Positions 50,807-60,351 of a stretch of DNA of 64,000 bases are shown here, piece after piece. The notes below the pieces were generated by a model that had not been told where the DNA came from, ran no database searches, and worked only from the letters and a program-made list of their open reading frames with translations. The translations under genes and the position numbers were made by a program. The stretch covers positions 44,787 through 108,786 of the forward strand of contig JAFRNR010000023.1 of NCBI GenBank assembly GCA_017430085.1, given 5' to 3'. Positions within the stretch are counted from its first letter, which is position 1. Each line of letters opens with the position of its first letter. The stretch is from Lachnospiraceae bacterium (lineage in GTDB: Bacteria > Bacillota > Clostridia > Lachnospirales > Lachnospiraceae).

Positions 50807-51616
50807 ATGAAGTATTTTCTGTACAATCCGCTGGCGAACAACGGCATCAAGCCGGAACTGTTCGGCCTGGAGCTGATCGACGCGACGAAGGTCGATTTCG
50901 GCGCGTTCTTTGAAGCGCTGGAAGAAGGCGACGAGGTCGTCATCATCGGCGGCGACGGGACGATCAACCATCTGATCAACCACGTCGACTGCGAACATTT
51001 AAAAAACAAGGTCTACCTGTACGGCAACGGGACCGGCAACGACTTCCTGAACGACATCGGCGAAAAGCCGGGCACGGAAGTCCTGCTGAACGAGTACCTG
51101 AAAAACCTGCCGACCGCCCGGGCGAACGGGATCGAGCGGAAATACATCAACAACATGAGCTTCGGGATCGACGGCTACTGCTGCGAGGCCGCGGATAAGA
51201 TCAAAGCCAGAAAGCCCGGCAAAAAAATCAACTACACCACGATCGCGGTCAAAGGCGTGCTCTTTTCCTTCAAGCCGTGCCACGCCACCGTGACCGTGGA
51301 CGGCGTCACGCGGGAATTTGACAACGTCTGGCTCGCGCCGGCCATGAAAGGCCGCTACTGCGGCGGCGGCATGATGCTCGCCCCCGGTCAGGACCGCTTC
51401 TCCGGCCAGCTGTCCGTCATGGTCTTCTGCTGCCCCTCCCGCCTGAAGACCATGATCAATTTCCCGAAGATCTTCGAGGGAAAACACGTGGAGCTGACGA
51501 ACATGACGACCGTCCTTACCGGCCGCAAAGTCCACGTGAAATTCTCCCGCCCCTGCGCCGTCCAGATCGACGGCGACACTATCCTGAACGTCACCGAATA
51601 CGAAGCAGAGCAGTGA
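50807..51616 (+). CDS. Diacylglycerol/sphingosine-type lipid kinase
   Basis: 269 residues. The catalytic-domain signature VVIIGGDGTINHLIN is followed by YGNGTGNDFLNDIG, and by MSFGIDGYCCEAADKI and APAMKGRYCGGGMMLAPGQD in the C-terminal beta-sandwich, closing with VQIDGD. This is the DgkB/YegS-like group, phosphorylating diacylglycerol or similar lipids at the membrane with ATP. Strong AAGGAGG before ATG 50807. The PhzF gene follows after 14 bases. Together with the YhhN gene it suggests membrane-lipid turnover. Somewhat shorter than DgkB (about 300), as in several clostridial members. Confidence 0.88.
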   Translation: MKYFLYNPLANNGIKPELFGLELIDATKVDFGAFFEALEEGDEVVIIGGDGTINHLINHVDCEHLKNKVYLYGNGTGNDFLNDIGEKPGTEVLLNEYLKNLPTARANGIERKYINNMSFGIDGYCCEAADKIKARKPGKKINYTTIAVKGVLFSFKPCHATVTVDGVTREFDNVWLAPAMKGRYCGGGMMLAPGQDRFSGQLSVMVFCCPSRLKTMINFPKIFEGKHVELTNMTTVLTGRKVHVKFSRPCAVQIDGDTILNVTEYEAEQ

Positions 51617-51630
51617 CAGGAGGTATCTTT

Positions 51631-52494
51631 ATGCATCAGATGATCCATACCGTAGTTTTTGAAGAAAAGCCGGGCGGCGGCAATCCCTGCCCGGTCACCC
51701 TGGACGCGGACACGCTGTCCACGGAAGAAATGCAGGCGATGACGTTCGGCTTCGGCGAGGAGTCGGCGTTCCTGATGAAGCCGTCCCACGATGACTGCGA
51801 CGTGAAGGCGCGGTATTTCGTGCCGCTGCACGAGATGGAGATGTGCACGCACGCCACGATCGGGTCCGTGACCGTACTGGTGGAGACCGGCCGCGTGACG
51901 GAGTCGCCGGTCCGGCTGGAGACCGCGCTCGGGCCGGTTTCCGTCGACTGGGAGCGCGAAGGCGGCCGCGTCAAGGTCTCGCTGTCGCAGTTCCTGCCGC
52001 GCTTCGCCGAAGAAAACCCGACGCCGGAGGAGGTCTGCCGCGCGCTCCGCATCACGCCGGACGAGCTCGCGGATCTGCCGATCGAATCGGCCGCCACATC
52101 GCGCTTCAAACTGCTCGTGCCGCTGAAGGAGAAGGCCACGGTCTACCGCCTGGAGCCGGACTTTGAGTATCTCTGGAGCCTGTGCGACAAATATCATACC
52201 ACCGGCTTCTATCCCTTCGCGCCCGAGCCGGGTGATGACCCGCGTCTCTTCTGCGCGCGCCAGTTCCCCTGCCGCGCCGGCTATCCCGAAGACCCGGCCA
52301 CCGGCGTCGCGGCGTCAGCGCTCTCCGCGTATATGGTGGAGCACCGCCTTCTGCCGCTTGCCGACGGCTGGAACGAGATCACCGTCCGCCAGGGCGAAGC
52401 CATGGGCAAGCCCAGCATCATCAGCGCCGCCTGCTTTCTCGAAGACGGCCGCGTCACCGCCACGCGGGTCAGCGGCAAAGCGCGGCTGGACTGA
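51631..52494 (+). CDS. PhzF-family isomerase
   Basis: 287 residues from ATG 51631 (MHQMIHTVVFEEKPGGGNPC), preferred over the GTG at 51613 because AGGAGG lies 7 bases before it. Family features: the GGNPCPV segment, EESAF (the acidic catalytic-type residue), RYFVPLHEMEMCTHATIGSV and AGYPEDPATGVAASALSAYM. PhzF relatives are diaminopimelate-epimerase-fold isomerases acting on small acids; apart from phenazine synthesis most are of unknown substrate. No phenazine genes are present. Last gene of the operon, with a terminator hairpin 55 bases downstream. Confidence 0.88.
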   Translation: MHQMIHTVVFEEKPGGGNPCPVTLDADTLSTEEMQAMTFGFGEESAFLMKPSHDDCDVKARYFVPLHEMEMCTHATIGSVTVLVETGRVTESPVRLETALGPVSVDWEREGGRVKVSLSQFLPRFAEENPTPEEVCRALRITPDELADLPIESAATSRFKLLVPLKEKATVYRLEPDFEYLWSLCDKYHTTGFYPFAPEPGDDPRLFCARQFPCRAGYPEDPATGVAASALSAYMVEHRLLPLADGWNEITVRQGEAMGKPSIISAACFLEDGRVTATRVSGKARLD

Positions 52495-52548
52495 AATAAC
52501 AAAGAGAGGTCGATAGTCCATCGGCCTCTGCAATCAATAACCACTTTG

Positions 52549-52574
52549 GCGGCATTCAAAATGCCGCTTTTATT
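52549..52574 (+). terminator. Terminator after the PhzF gene
   Basis: GCGGCATT (52549-52556), loop CAA, AATGCCGC (52560-52567), then TTTTATTT. It runs into the 3' end of the convergent toxin gene. Confidence 0.8.
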
Positions 52575-52941
52575 TCATAGAGGAAAGTGTGATTTTTCTG
52601 TAAGCATTCTCTTTGTCATCCGGATGCGGTTCTATGGCAATAACTGTTATATCTCCTTTTCCCGGTCCGTACACCCAAAACAGCCGTCCCGCAGACGGTG
52701 TGTTATTCTGCAAGTAAGAACACCAGACCTTCATGCCATATCTGGCGGAAAGAACTGCTATCTCATGAGACTGCAGTCCCGGATACCTCGGGTCCCGGGC
52801 CAGTTGAAGCAATGCTTTCCCTATCAGCCGGTATTTCTTCATTTCCGTTTTGGATGCTTTTCCGCTGTCCGCTTTCTCTTTCAGATCATTCCAGAACGAT
52901 ACCATTTCCGGAACGCCCATATGGATCTGAAACATGATCAT
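52570..52941 (-). CDS. RelE/ParE-like toxin
   Basis: 123 residues. Sequence such as PEMVSFWNDLKEKADSGKAS, ALLQLARDPRYPGLQSHEIA, GMKVWCSYLQN and RLFWVYGPGKGDITVIAIEP with a C-terminal DKENAYRKITL matches the general RelE/ParE layout: helical N-terminus, then a beta-sheet with an Arg..W.Y strand and a charged end. Such toxins cut mRNA at the ribosome or inhibit gyrase. Which one is unclear. ATGA overlap with the upstream partner gene (52938-52941) is typical of toxin-antitoxin pairs; an alternative start is ATG 52935. It is longer than the usual 85-110 residues. Low-GC flavour compared with neighbouring genes suggests acquisition. Confidence 0.6.
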   Translation of the reverse strand: MIMFQIHMGVPEMVSFWNDLKEKADSGKASKTEMKKYRLIGKALLQLARDPRYPGLQSHEIAVLSARYGMKVWCSYLQNNTPSAGRLFWVYGPGKGDITVIAIEPHPDDKENAYRKITLSSMK

Positions 52942-53186
52942 TCTCCGAATCCGCTCAGATCAACTGTTTCCGCTACCATCCCCATTTTCAGATTGGCAAC
53001 AGACTGATCCATCATGGAAAGCGTTTTTTCCGATATTTCAAACGGGGATATCAGGACCCGGGGCTCCAGAACGATCCTGCCGTCTGCGAATTCCTGTACA
53101 TGGTAGTATTCATATGGGGCATTGCGAAGTGTAATGCGCTTTTTGGAATCCATTTTTGCATCATATTGCTTTACTGCGGCCGGCAT
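52938..53186 (-). CDS. Antitoxin-like protein (AbrB/MazE-like N-terminus)
   Basis: 82 residues from ATG 53186 (MPAAVKQYDAKMDSKKRITL) with AGGAGG directly upstream; the longer in-frame form would start inside the promoter. The 'KMDSKKRITL......Y.V.EF.DGRIVLEPR' pattern resembles a swapped-hairpin AbrB/MazE DNA-binding domain, followed by a helical tail (SEKTLSMMDQSVANLKMGMV) that would wrap the toxin. It precedes and overlaps the RelE-like gene. Direct and inverted repeats around the promoter look like its operator. Assignment rests mainly on gene order and size. Confidence 0.6.
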   Translation of the reverse strand: MPAAVKQYDAKMDSKKRITLRNAPYEYYHVQEFADGRIVLEPRVLISPFEISEKTLSMMDQSVANLKMGMVAETVDLSGFGE

Positions 53187-53199
53187 ATTCTCCTCCTGC

Positions 53200-53246
53200 G
53201 TGGGATTTCCCACCAGTATTATATCCCACCAGTTCCTCTTTGTCAA
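53200..53246 (-). promoter_or_regulatory. Consensus promoter with operator repeats for the toxin-antitoxin pair
   Basis: TTGACA (53241-53246), 17 bases, TATAAT (53218-53223): a perfect consensus on the minus strand. The -10 is flanked exactly by two direct repeats ACTGGTGGGA (53224-53233 and 53208-53217), and the second runs into the inverted repeat GTGGGA-TCCCAC (53200-53213). This layout suits repression by the antitoxin. Confidence 0.75.
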
Positions 53247-53254
53247 TAATAAAA

Positions 53255-53331
53255 CAGGGCCATTCAGGAACCGTCCCCAAATGGCCCTGTGCCACAGGTG
53301 GGTTAAGAGAACCGTCCCCGTAACCCACCTG
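53255..53331. repeat. Two family-A palindromes between pepF and the toxin-antitoxin promoter
   Basis: CAGGGCCATT/AATGGCCCTG (53255-53264, 53280-53289) around CAGGAACCGTCCCCA. CAGGTGGGTTA/TAACCCACCTG (53295-53305, 53321-53331) around AGAGAACCGTCCCCG. The second lies 13 bases past the pepF stop codon. Confidence 0.85.
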
Positions 53332-53343
53332 GTGTTTTGGGGT

Positions 53344-55149
53344 TTACTTCCCTTCGATCTCGTCCGTGAGCCGCTCCAGTTCGGCGATGACGGAACCGAT
53401 GTAGTCGATCGTGTCGAGCAGCGGCTTGTCCGTCGAGATGTCGATGCCGGCGAGCTTCGCGAGCCCGGCGGGATCCAGCGTGGAGCCCGCTTTCAGGACT
53501 TCCATCCAGTCCGCGACGGCCGGCGCGCCTTCGCGCTCGATGCGCAGCGCCGCCTGCGTGGCCACGGTCAGGCCCGCGCTGTAGGTGTAGGAGTACAGGC
53601 CCATGTAGTAGTGCGGCTGGCGCATCCAGGTGAGTTCCGCGCCTTCGGTCAGTTCCACCGTGTCGCCCCAGAAAAGTTCCAGGTTGCGGCGGAAGATGTC
53701 GGACAGGGTCTCGGCGTCCACGGAGCCGCCGTCGTCGATGATCTTGTAGACTTCGCGCTGGTACCAGGCTTCGCGCAGGTGCGTGACGAAGTTGTGGTAG
53801 TAGGTGTTGCCGATCATGCTGCCCAGGACCCAGCGGCGGAAGCGCGGATCGTCGTTCGTCTTCAGCAGGTGGTGGGCGAGCAGGATCTCGTTCATCGTGG
53901 ACGGCGCTTCCACGAAATAGGTGGAGACGTCGGTGTCATACAGCGACTGGTGCGAGTTCGCGAGGCGGAAATGCCCGGCGTGGCCCAGCTCATGCGCGAC
54001 GGTGGAGACGTCGGACATCCGGTCGTTCCACGAAAGCAGGATGAACGAGCCGCGGCCGTACGGCGAGGAGCAGAAGCCGCCCGTGCACTTGCCCTGGTTC
54101 TTCGCAAAATCGATCCAGCGGTCGCGGTAGGCCTCGTCGATCATGGCGCCGTAGTCCTCGCCCAGGATGGCCAGCCCTTCTTTGACCAGGTCGTGCGACT
54201 GCGCGATGGTCACCTTCGGATCGTAGTCCGGATCCAGCGGCAGCTTCAGGTCCGCGAACGTCATCTTGTCCAGCTTGTAGATCCGCTGGATCAGCTTGGC
54301 GTAGCGGCGCATGTGCGGCGCCAGCTTCTCCGTGATCAGGTCGATCTGGCGGTCGTACATCTCACGGGTGACTTTCTGATCGAACAGCAGGTAATCGAAA
54401 ACGGAGGCGTGGCCGCGCAGGCGCGATTCGACCTTTTCGGTCGTCACGCACGCGTTGTAAGCGGCGGCCGTCACGTTTTCGTACTGACGGATCTTGTCCG
54501 AGAAAGCCGCAAACGCCGCGCGGCGCACGTCGGTATCCCGCTCGTACTCATAATCGTCCTCGAACAGCGAGTAGCCCAGCGGGTATTCCTTCCCGTTCAC
54601 GGTGAAGGACGGGAATTTCATGTCCGCGAGCTTCGCGATGTTGTACACCTCATAAGGCGTTTCGAACGTCTGCGAGAAGGCCGCGAGCACGCGCTCGGTC
54701 TCCGGGGAGAGCACGTGGGGCTTTTCGCGCAGGATGTCGCGCAGGCAGTTCTTCGCCTTCACGCTCTTTTCGGCGGCTTCTTCGATGACCGCTTCGGGCT
54801 GCTGCAGGATCTCCGAGCGGATGAAGGTCAGGCGGCTGTCCAGCTCCGCGTACAGGGACTGGATCCGGCGGCTGCGCTCCAGGGCGGCGCCGTCGGTGTA
54901 GTCGACCTCGACCGCGAGGCCCGCGTAATCCCCGGTCAGGACCATTGCTTTCAGGTATTCTTCGTATTCATCCATACAGCGCACGATTGCATCCGCGTCG
55001 GTCAGTTTCCCCTGAAACGTTTCGCAGATATCGTCCGCGAGCGCCTTCGCGCGTTCCACGTCCGCCTGGAAGGCTTCCTCGGTGGGATAGATCAGGGACA
55101 GGTCCCAGGTCTCCTCCACGGGTACGTCTTTTCTCATAGCCAGTTCCAT
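53344..55149 (-). CDS. pepF: Oligoendopeptidase F (M3 metallopeptidase)
   Basis: 601 residues, the family length. Zinc motif HELGH at 386-390 (STVAHELGHAGHF), followed by the downstream Glu in YFVEAPSTMNEILLAHHLL. N-terminal WDLSLIYPTEEAFQAD and the GDYAGLAVEVDYTDG stretch are typical. It cleaves oligopeptides of about 7-17 residues in the cytoplasm, recycling peptides taken up or left by other proteases, which complements the giant extracellular subtilases. Start at ATG 55149 has AAAGGAGG 7 bases upstream. Consensus-like promoter upstream. Transcribed alone and ended by a palindromic repeat. Confidence 0.95.
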   Translation of the reverse strand: MELAMRKDVPVEETWDLSLIYPTEEAFQADVERAKALADDICETFQGKLTDADAIVRCMDEYEEYLKAMVLTGDYAGLAVEVDYTDGAALERSRRIQSLYAELDSRLTFIRSEILQQPEAVIEEAAEKSVKAKNCLRDILREKPHVLSPETERVLAAFSQTFETPYEVYNIAKLADMKFPSFTVNGKEYPLGYSLFEDDYEYERDTDVRRAAFAAFSDKIRQYENVTAAAYNACVTTEKVESRLRGHASVFDYLLFDQKVTREMYDRQIDLITEKLAPHMRRYAKLIQRIYKLDKMTFADLKLPLDPDYDPKVTIAQSHDLVKEGLAILGEDYGAMIDEAYRDRWIDFAKNQGKCTGGFCSSPYGRGSFILLSWNDRMSDVSTVAHELGHAGHFRLANSHQSLYDTDVSTYFVEAPSTMNEILLAHHLLKTNDDPRFRRWVLGSMIGNTYYHNFVTHLREAWYQREVYKIIDDGGSVDAETLSDIFRRNLELFWGDTVELTEGAELTWMRQPHYYMGLYSYTYSAGLTVATQAALRIEREGAPAVADWMEVLKAGSTLDPAGLAKLAGIDISTDKPLLDTIDYIGSVIAELERLTDEIEGK

Positions 55150-55196
55150 GTTGTATCCTCCTTTGAACGGGTCGTCCGTTGATTCACTGAAATGGT

Positions 55197-55225
55197 ATTA
55201 TAGCGCAGAAAACGTGCAGAGACAA
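55197..55225 (-). promoter_or_regulatory. Promoter of pepF
   Basis: TTGTCT (55220-55225), 17 bases, TATAAT (55197-55202) on the minus strand, about 48 bases before the ATG. Confidence 0.75.
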
Positions 55226-55282
55226 CGGTTTTCTTTTTGCGGGCCGGCGGGCCTTTTCTTCCCCGCAGGCGGGCGTCCTCTC

Positions 55283-55311
55283 TTGCACGGCGGCGTGCGG
55301 TCTTTTATAAT
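55283..55311 (+). promoter_or_regulatory. Promoter of the beta-hydroxyacid dehydrogenase gene
   Basis: TTGCAC (55283-55288), 17 bases, TATAAT (55306-55311). GGAGG follows and the ATG is at 55341. Confidence 0.75.
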
Positions 55312-55340
55312 GGAGGCATCAAACGACCGGAGGACAGATC

Positions 55341-56246
55341 ATGAAGATCGGCTTTATCGGATTAGGCGCGATGGGGATGGGCATGGCCCGGAACATTTTG
55401 AAGAAACACGGGAGCCTGACCGTTTACACGGCTTCGGAAGAAAAGCGGCAGCGGCTGGCCGCGGAGGGTTTCACGATCGCGCGGTCCTATGCGGACCTGG
55501 CGGACTGCGACGCCGTTTTCCTGAGCCTGCCGGACGACGAGGTGGTCGAACGGGTGACGCTCGGCCCGGACGGCCTGATCCGTCATCTGAAGGAGTCCGG
55601 CGCGGTCGTGGTGGATACCAGCACGGTCTCCCCGGACTGCGCGCGCATGATCGCCTCCGCCTTCGCGGAGCGCGTCGGCGCCTACCTGGATGCCCCGGTC
55701 TCCGGCCTGCAGGCGCGGGCCGAAAACGGCACGCTGACCGTCATGGCTGGCGGCGACCGCGAAGCTTTCGACGCCGTGAAGCCCTATCTGGACATGATCG
55801 GCACGACCGTGCTCTACATGGGCGCCTCCGGCTGCGGCCAGGCCGCCAAAATGATCAACAACACCGCCTACGACATCAACATGGCCGGGCTCGCGGAGCT
55901 CCTCCCCCTCGCCGTGCGCCTGGGCCTCGACCCGGTGCAGATCGGCGGGATCCTGAACAGCGGCACCGGCCGCAGCTACGCCTCGGAATACTTCATCCCG
56001 CACATCCTGGAAGGCCGCTTCACCGAAAGCTACCCAATCGAAAAGGCGTTCAAGGACCTGGTCCACGCCGAGGAATCCGAAGCGGCGGAAGGCGTTTCCC
56101 TGCCGATGACCCGCGCCGCCGCGGACCTCTTCCGCCGCGCGATGGCGCAGGGCTTCGGCCCCCTGGACAAAGGCGGGCTGATCCGGGTGAAGGAGGAAGA
56201 GATGGGCGTGCAGTTCCGCGCGGAGGGGGACGGCCCGCAGAGTTGA
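55341..56246 (+). CDS. NAD(P)-dependent beta-hydroxyacid dehydrogenase (GarR/3-hydroxyisobutyrate dehydrogenase type)
   Basis: 301 residues. Rossmann motif IGFIGLGAMGMGMARNI at the N-terminus, substrate-binding DAPVSGLQARAENGTLTVMAGG, and catalytic lysine in GCGQAAKMINNTAYDINM. The C-terminal PMTRAAADLFRRAM and GFGPLDKGGLIRV region is usual. Enzymes of this family reduce tartronate semialdehyde or oxidise 3-hydroxyisobutyrate and related acids; the exact substrate cannot be set from sequence. GGAGG lies 8 bases before the ATG. Monocistronic, with a two-way terminator separating it from the sugar operon on the other strand. Confidence 0.88.
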   Translation: MKIGFIGLGAMGMGMARNILKKHGSLTVYTASEEKRQRLAAEGFTIARSYADLADCDAVFLSLPDDEVVERVTLGPDGLIRHLKESGAVVVDTSTVSPDCARMIASAFAERVGAYLDAPVSGLQARAENGTLTVMAGGDREAFDAVKPYLDMIGTTVLYMGASGCGQAAKMINNTAYDINMAGLAELLPLAVRLGLDPVQIGGILNSGTGRSYASEYFIPHILEGRFTESYPIEKAFKDLVHAEESEAAEGVSLPMTRAAADLFRRAMAQGFGPLDKGGLIRVKEEEMGVQFRAEGDGPQS

Positions 56247-56302
56247 CGTCCGTCCGCATAGTTAACGCCCTTTCCCGTTCTCTGACAACAATTTCCGACA
56301 AC

Positions 56303-56352
56303 AAAAACCCCCGGACAGGTTTTCTGACTGACCGCCTGCCCGGGGATTTTTA
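56303..56352. terminator. Bidirectional terminator between dehydrogenase and sugar operon
   Basis: CCCCGGACAGG (56309-56319) pairs with CCTGCCCGGGG (56335-56345), one mismatch, with AAAAA before and TTTTT after, so T tracts exist on both strands. Confidence 0.8.
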
Positions 56353-56396
56353 ATTACCGCGTCGTTTCCGCGGCGCTGTCTCTGCTTGCTGTCCGC

Positions 56397-57869
<1,473 letters not shown>

Positions 57870-57870
57870 C

Positions 57871-58506
57871 TTACAGGTCCTCCTTAATGTCCAGGTTCAG
57901 GCCGCGCAGCCCGATGTGCGCGCCGGACTTCGCTTCCGCGGATTCCGGGTGCGCAAGCAGCCATTTGTTGCGGGCGGTCATCCATTTGTCTTCTTCGCAG
58001 GCCGGCTCAAACGCCGGTTTTTCGGTGTTCGTTCCCTTCGGCAGGACCACCGCCACGCGGAAGCCGCAGACCGGGCAGGTGTGGCACGGCGCGTAGTGCA
58101 GCGTCGTGGCGTAGACTTCCACGGGGACGCCCTTCGGAACGCGGAAGGCTTTGACTTTTTCCGTGTCCAGCACGCCGTCTTCGATCTCGTCCTGTTTCGC
58201 GAGGAGCAGGATGAAATCCCCGGTCCCGAGGTTCACTTCGCTGTCGCGGTGGTACTCGAGGCAGTTGAGTTTCGTATTGTGCCCCCAGCACATGCCGAGC
58301 TGGACGGGCAGGCCGCCGTAGGCGCGGTCGCGGAAGTCCGCAAGGATCCCGCAGGCTTCCAGGCTTTCGATGCCGGGCTCGTACGCGACGCCCTCCCCGG
58401 GAAGCGGGATAGCTTCCATCGCCTGCAGCAGTTCCGCGGTGTCATAGCCCTCCAGCACCTTGCCGTAAGGCTTGAATTCCGGGTCGTATACTGAATATAT
58501 GGTCAT
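57871..58506 (-). CDS. DUF4867 family protein (cupin-like, sugar operon)
   Basis: 211 residues, no signal peptide or membrane span. Recognisable stretches are SVYDPEFKPYGKVLEGYDTA, QLGMCWGHNTKLNCLEYHRD, GTGDFILLLAKQDEIEDG and VYATTLHYAPCHTCPVCGFR. The His, Glu and Cys residues in WGHNTKLNCLEYH and HYAPCH look like metal ligands of a cupin barrel, as in ureidoglycolate-lyase-like or sugar-isomerase-like proteins. Family members accompany this isomerase type in other sugar operons, but no activity is established to my knowledge. Its stop overlaps the ribosome binding region of the isomerase gene, and its AAAGGAG overlaps the end of the kinase gene, so the three are translationally linked. Confidence 0.78.
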   Translation of the reverse strand: MTIYSVYDPEFKPYGKVLEGYDTAELLQAMEAIPLPGEGVAYEPGIESLEACGILADFRDRAYGGLPVQLGMCWGHNTKLNCLEYHRDSEVNLGTGDFILLLAKQDEIEDGVLDTEKVKAFRVPKGVPVEVYATTLHYAPCHTCPVCGFRVAVVLPKGTNTEKPAFEPACEEDKWMTARNKWLLAHPESAEAKSGAHIGLRGLNLDIKEDL

Positions 58507-58518
58507 AAGATTTCTCCT

Positions 58519-59997
58519 TTACCGGATCTGCGGGAATACACCTTTGAGCGCCGGATAAATCAGGCGGAATTTGCGGTACTGCTCCTCGTAGCGGGCCGTC
58601 AGCGCCGGATCCGGTTCTTCCGTGCCGCCGACTTCCACCAGAGCGTCCGCCGCCGCTTTCACGCCCGGGAACAGGCCGTCGCCCGCCATGGCGAGCATCG
58701 CGCCGCCGTAGCCGGGGCCCTGTTCGGTCTTCACGGTGTCCAGCGGGATGCCGAGGACGTTCGCGAAGATCTTGCGCCAGAGCGGGGACTTGCTGCCGCC
58801 GCCGCAGATGCGGCTGCGCGGGATGTCCAGGCCGAGGGAGCGCGCGACTTCAAACGAGTCGCGGATCGCGAAAGCCACGCCTTCCAGGACCGCCTGCACC
58901 AGGTCTTTCCGCGCGGTGTCCATGGTCAGCCCGGTGAAGGTGCCGCGGGCGTCCACGTCGTTGATCGGGCTGCGCTCGCCCATCAGGTACGGCAGGAAGA
59001 ACACGTGGTTGCGGCCCAGATCATCTTCGCGGATGTCCGCCTGTTCGCCGGCGTAGTCCGCCGTGCCCAGGACGTCCTCGCACAGCCATTTGTTGCAGCT
59101 GGCCGCGGAGAGCATGCAGCCCATCAGGTGCCAGCCGCCGTCCGCGTGCGCGAACGCGTGCAGCGCGTTGTTCGGGTCCACGCCGAAATGCTCCGAGGAG
59201 ATGAAGACCGTGCCGCTGGTGCCGAGGGAGATGTTGCAGCCCCCTTCGCCCACGATGCCGGTCCCGACCGCCGCAGCCGCGTTGTCGCCGGCGCCGGCCA
59301 CGACCTTCCCCGTCTCCGGCAGGCCCAGTTCAGCCGCCGTTTCCGGCTTCAGCGTCCCGGTCACTTCCCAGCTCTCATAGAGGCCGGGCATCTGTGCTTC
59401 GGAAACGCCGCAGATCCGCAGCATTTCGTCCGACCAGCGCTTGTTTTTCACGTCCAGCAGCAGCATGCCGCTCGCGTCGGAGTAGTCGCAGCTGTGGACG
59501 CCGGTCAGGCGGTAGTTGATATAGTCTTTCGGAAGCATGATCTTCGCGATGCGGGCGAAGTTTTCGGGTTCGTGCTTCCGGATCCAGAGGATCTTCGGGG
59601 CGGTAAAGCCGGCGAACGCGATGTTCGCGGTCAGTTCCGACAGTTTCTGCCGGCCGATCTCCTCATTCAGGTATTCGACTTCCTCCGCGGTCCGGCCGTC
59701 GTTCCAGAGGATGGCGGGGCGGATCACGCGGTCTTCGTCATCCAGGATCACGAGGCCGTGCATCTGGCCGCCGGCGCCGATGCCGGCGACGTCCGCCGGA
59801 TCAATGCCTTCCAGCAGTTCCGGGAACGCGTCCTTCACGGCGGCCCACCAGTCCTCCGGCTTCTGTTCGCTCCAGCCGGGGTGCGGGAAGATCAGCGGGT
59901 ACTCGCGGCTGACTTCCTTCCGGATGGTCCCGTTTTCGTCCACCAGCAGCAGCTTGACCGCGGAGGTCCCCAGGTCAATTCCGATATACAGTTTCAA
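58519..59997 (-). CDS. xylB: Xylulokinase-like FGGY sugar kinase
   Basis: 492 residues, the XylB length. ATP-site motif YIGIDLGTSAVKLLLVDENG, catalytic GIGAGGQMHGLVILD, VAGAGDNAAAAVGTG, LMGERSPINDVDARG and the C-terminal RICGGGSKSPLWRKIFANVLG with GPGYGGAMLAM. It phosphorylates D-xylulose or a similar ketose, the product expected from the isomerase two genes downstream. Start codon appears to be TTG (59995-59997), 3 bases after the previous stop, with GGAGG 8 bases upstream; an ATG inside this spacer is out of frame. Substrate could be another ketose given the unusual isomerase. Confidence 0.88.
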   Translation of the reverse strand: MKLYIGIDLGTSAVKLLLVDENGTIRKEVSREYPLIFPHPGWSEQKPEDWWAAVKDAFPELLEGIDPADVAGIGAGGQMHGLVILDDEDRVIRPAILWNDGRTAEEVEYLNEEIGRQKLSELTANIAFAGFTAPKILWIRKHEPENFARIAKIMLPKDYINYRLTGVHSCDYSDASGMLLLDVKNKRWSDEMLRICGVSEAQMPGLYESWEVTGTLKPETAAELGLPETGKVVAGAGDNAAAAVGTGIVGEGGCNISLGTSGTVFISSEHFGVDPNNALHAFAHADGGWHLMGCMLSAASCNKWLCEDVLGTADYAGEQADIREDDLGRNHVFFLPYLMGERSPINDVDARGTFTGLTMDTARKDLVQAVLEGVAFAIRDSFEVARSLGLDIPRSRICGGGSKSPLWRKIFANVLGIPLDTVKTEQGPGYGGAMLAMAGDGLFPGVKAAADALVEVGGTEEPDPALTARYEEQYRKFRLIYPALKGVFPQIR

Positions 59998-60000
59998 GCG

Positions 60001-60345
60001 TCATTCCTCCGTCTTTTCCGCGGGCTCTTCCGGGATCTCCGCCGCGGCCGGCGCGTCCGGCCCGGTTATTTCCGGCCTTTCCGCCGTCTCCGGCTTTTCC
60101 GTTTCCGCCGCCTTTTCCGCCGTTTCCGCCCGGTATCTCTTCCAGGTGAACCATCCGAAGACCGCTCCGGCCGTCACGAAAAGCACGCCGCAGCCCCAGG
60201 CAAGCCATGGCGCCATGGCGGACTTTCCGGCCAGGCGGTCCCGGACGATCGAAACGCCGAGATAGATCAGATACCCGGCCACGACGGCGCGTACCAGCGC
60301 CATGCCGGATTCGCTGCCCCGGTTCCCGCTGCCGTTCCTGTTCAT
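60001..60345 (-). CDS. Small membrane protein of the sugar operon, unknown function
   Basis: 114 residues. Two hydrophobic segments (LVRAVVAGYLIYLGVSIV and PWLAWGCGVLFVTAGAVFGW) are followed by a charged, Pro/Glu/Ala-rich tail (about residues 70-114, e.g. AEKAAETEKPETAERPEI). I recognise no family. It begins 6 bases after the permease stop with no clear ribosome binding site, so it is probably translated by coupling. Its stop overlaps the ribosome binding region of xylB. A role as an accessory membrane factor is only a guess. Confidence 0.7.
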   Translation of the reverse strand: MNRNGSGNRGSESGMALVRAVVAGYLIYLGVSIVRDRLAGKSAMAPWLAWGCGVLFVTAGAVFGWFTWKRYRAETAEKAAETEKPETAERPEITGPDAPAAAEIPEEPAEKTEE

Positions 60346-60351
60346 GATCCG

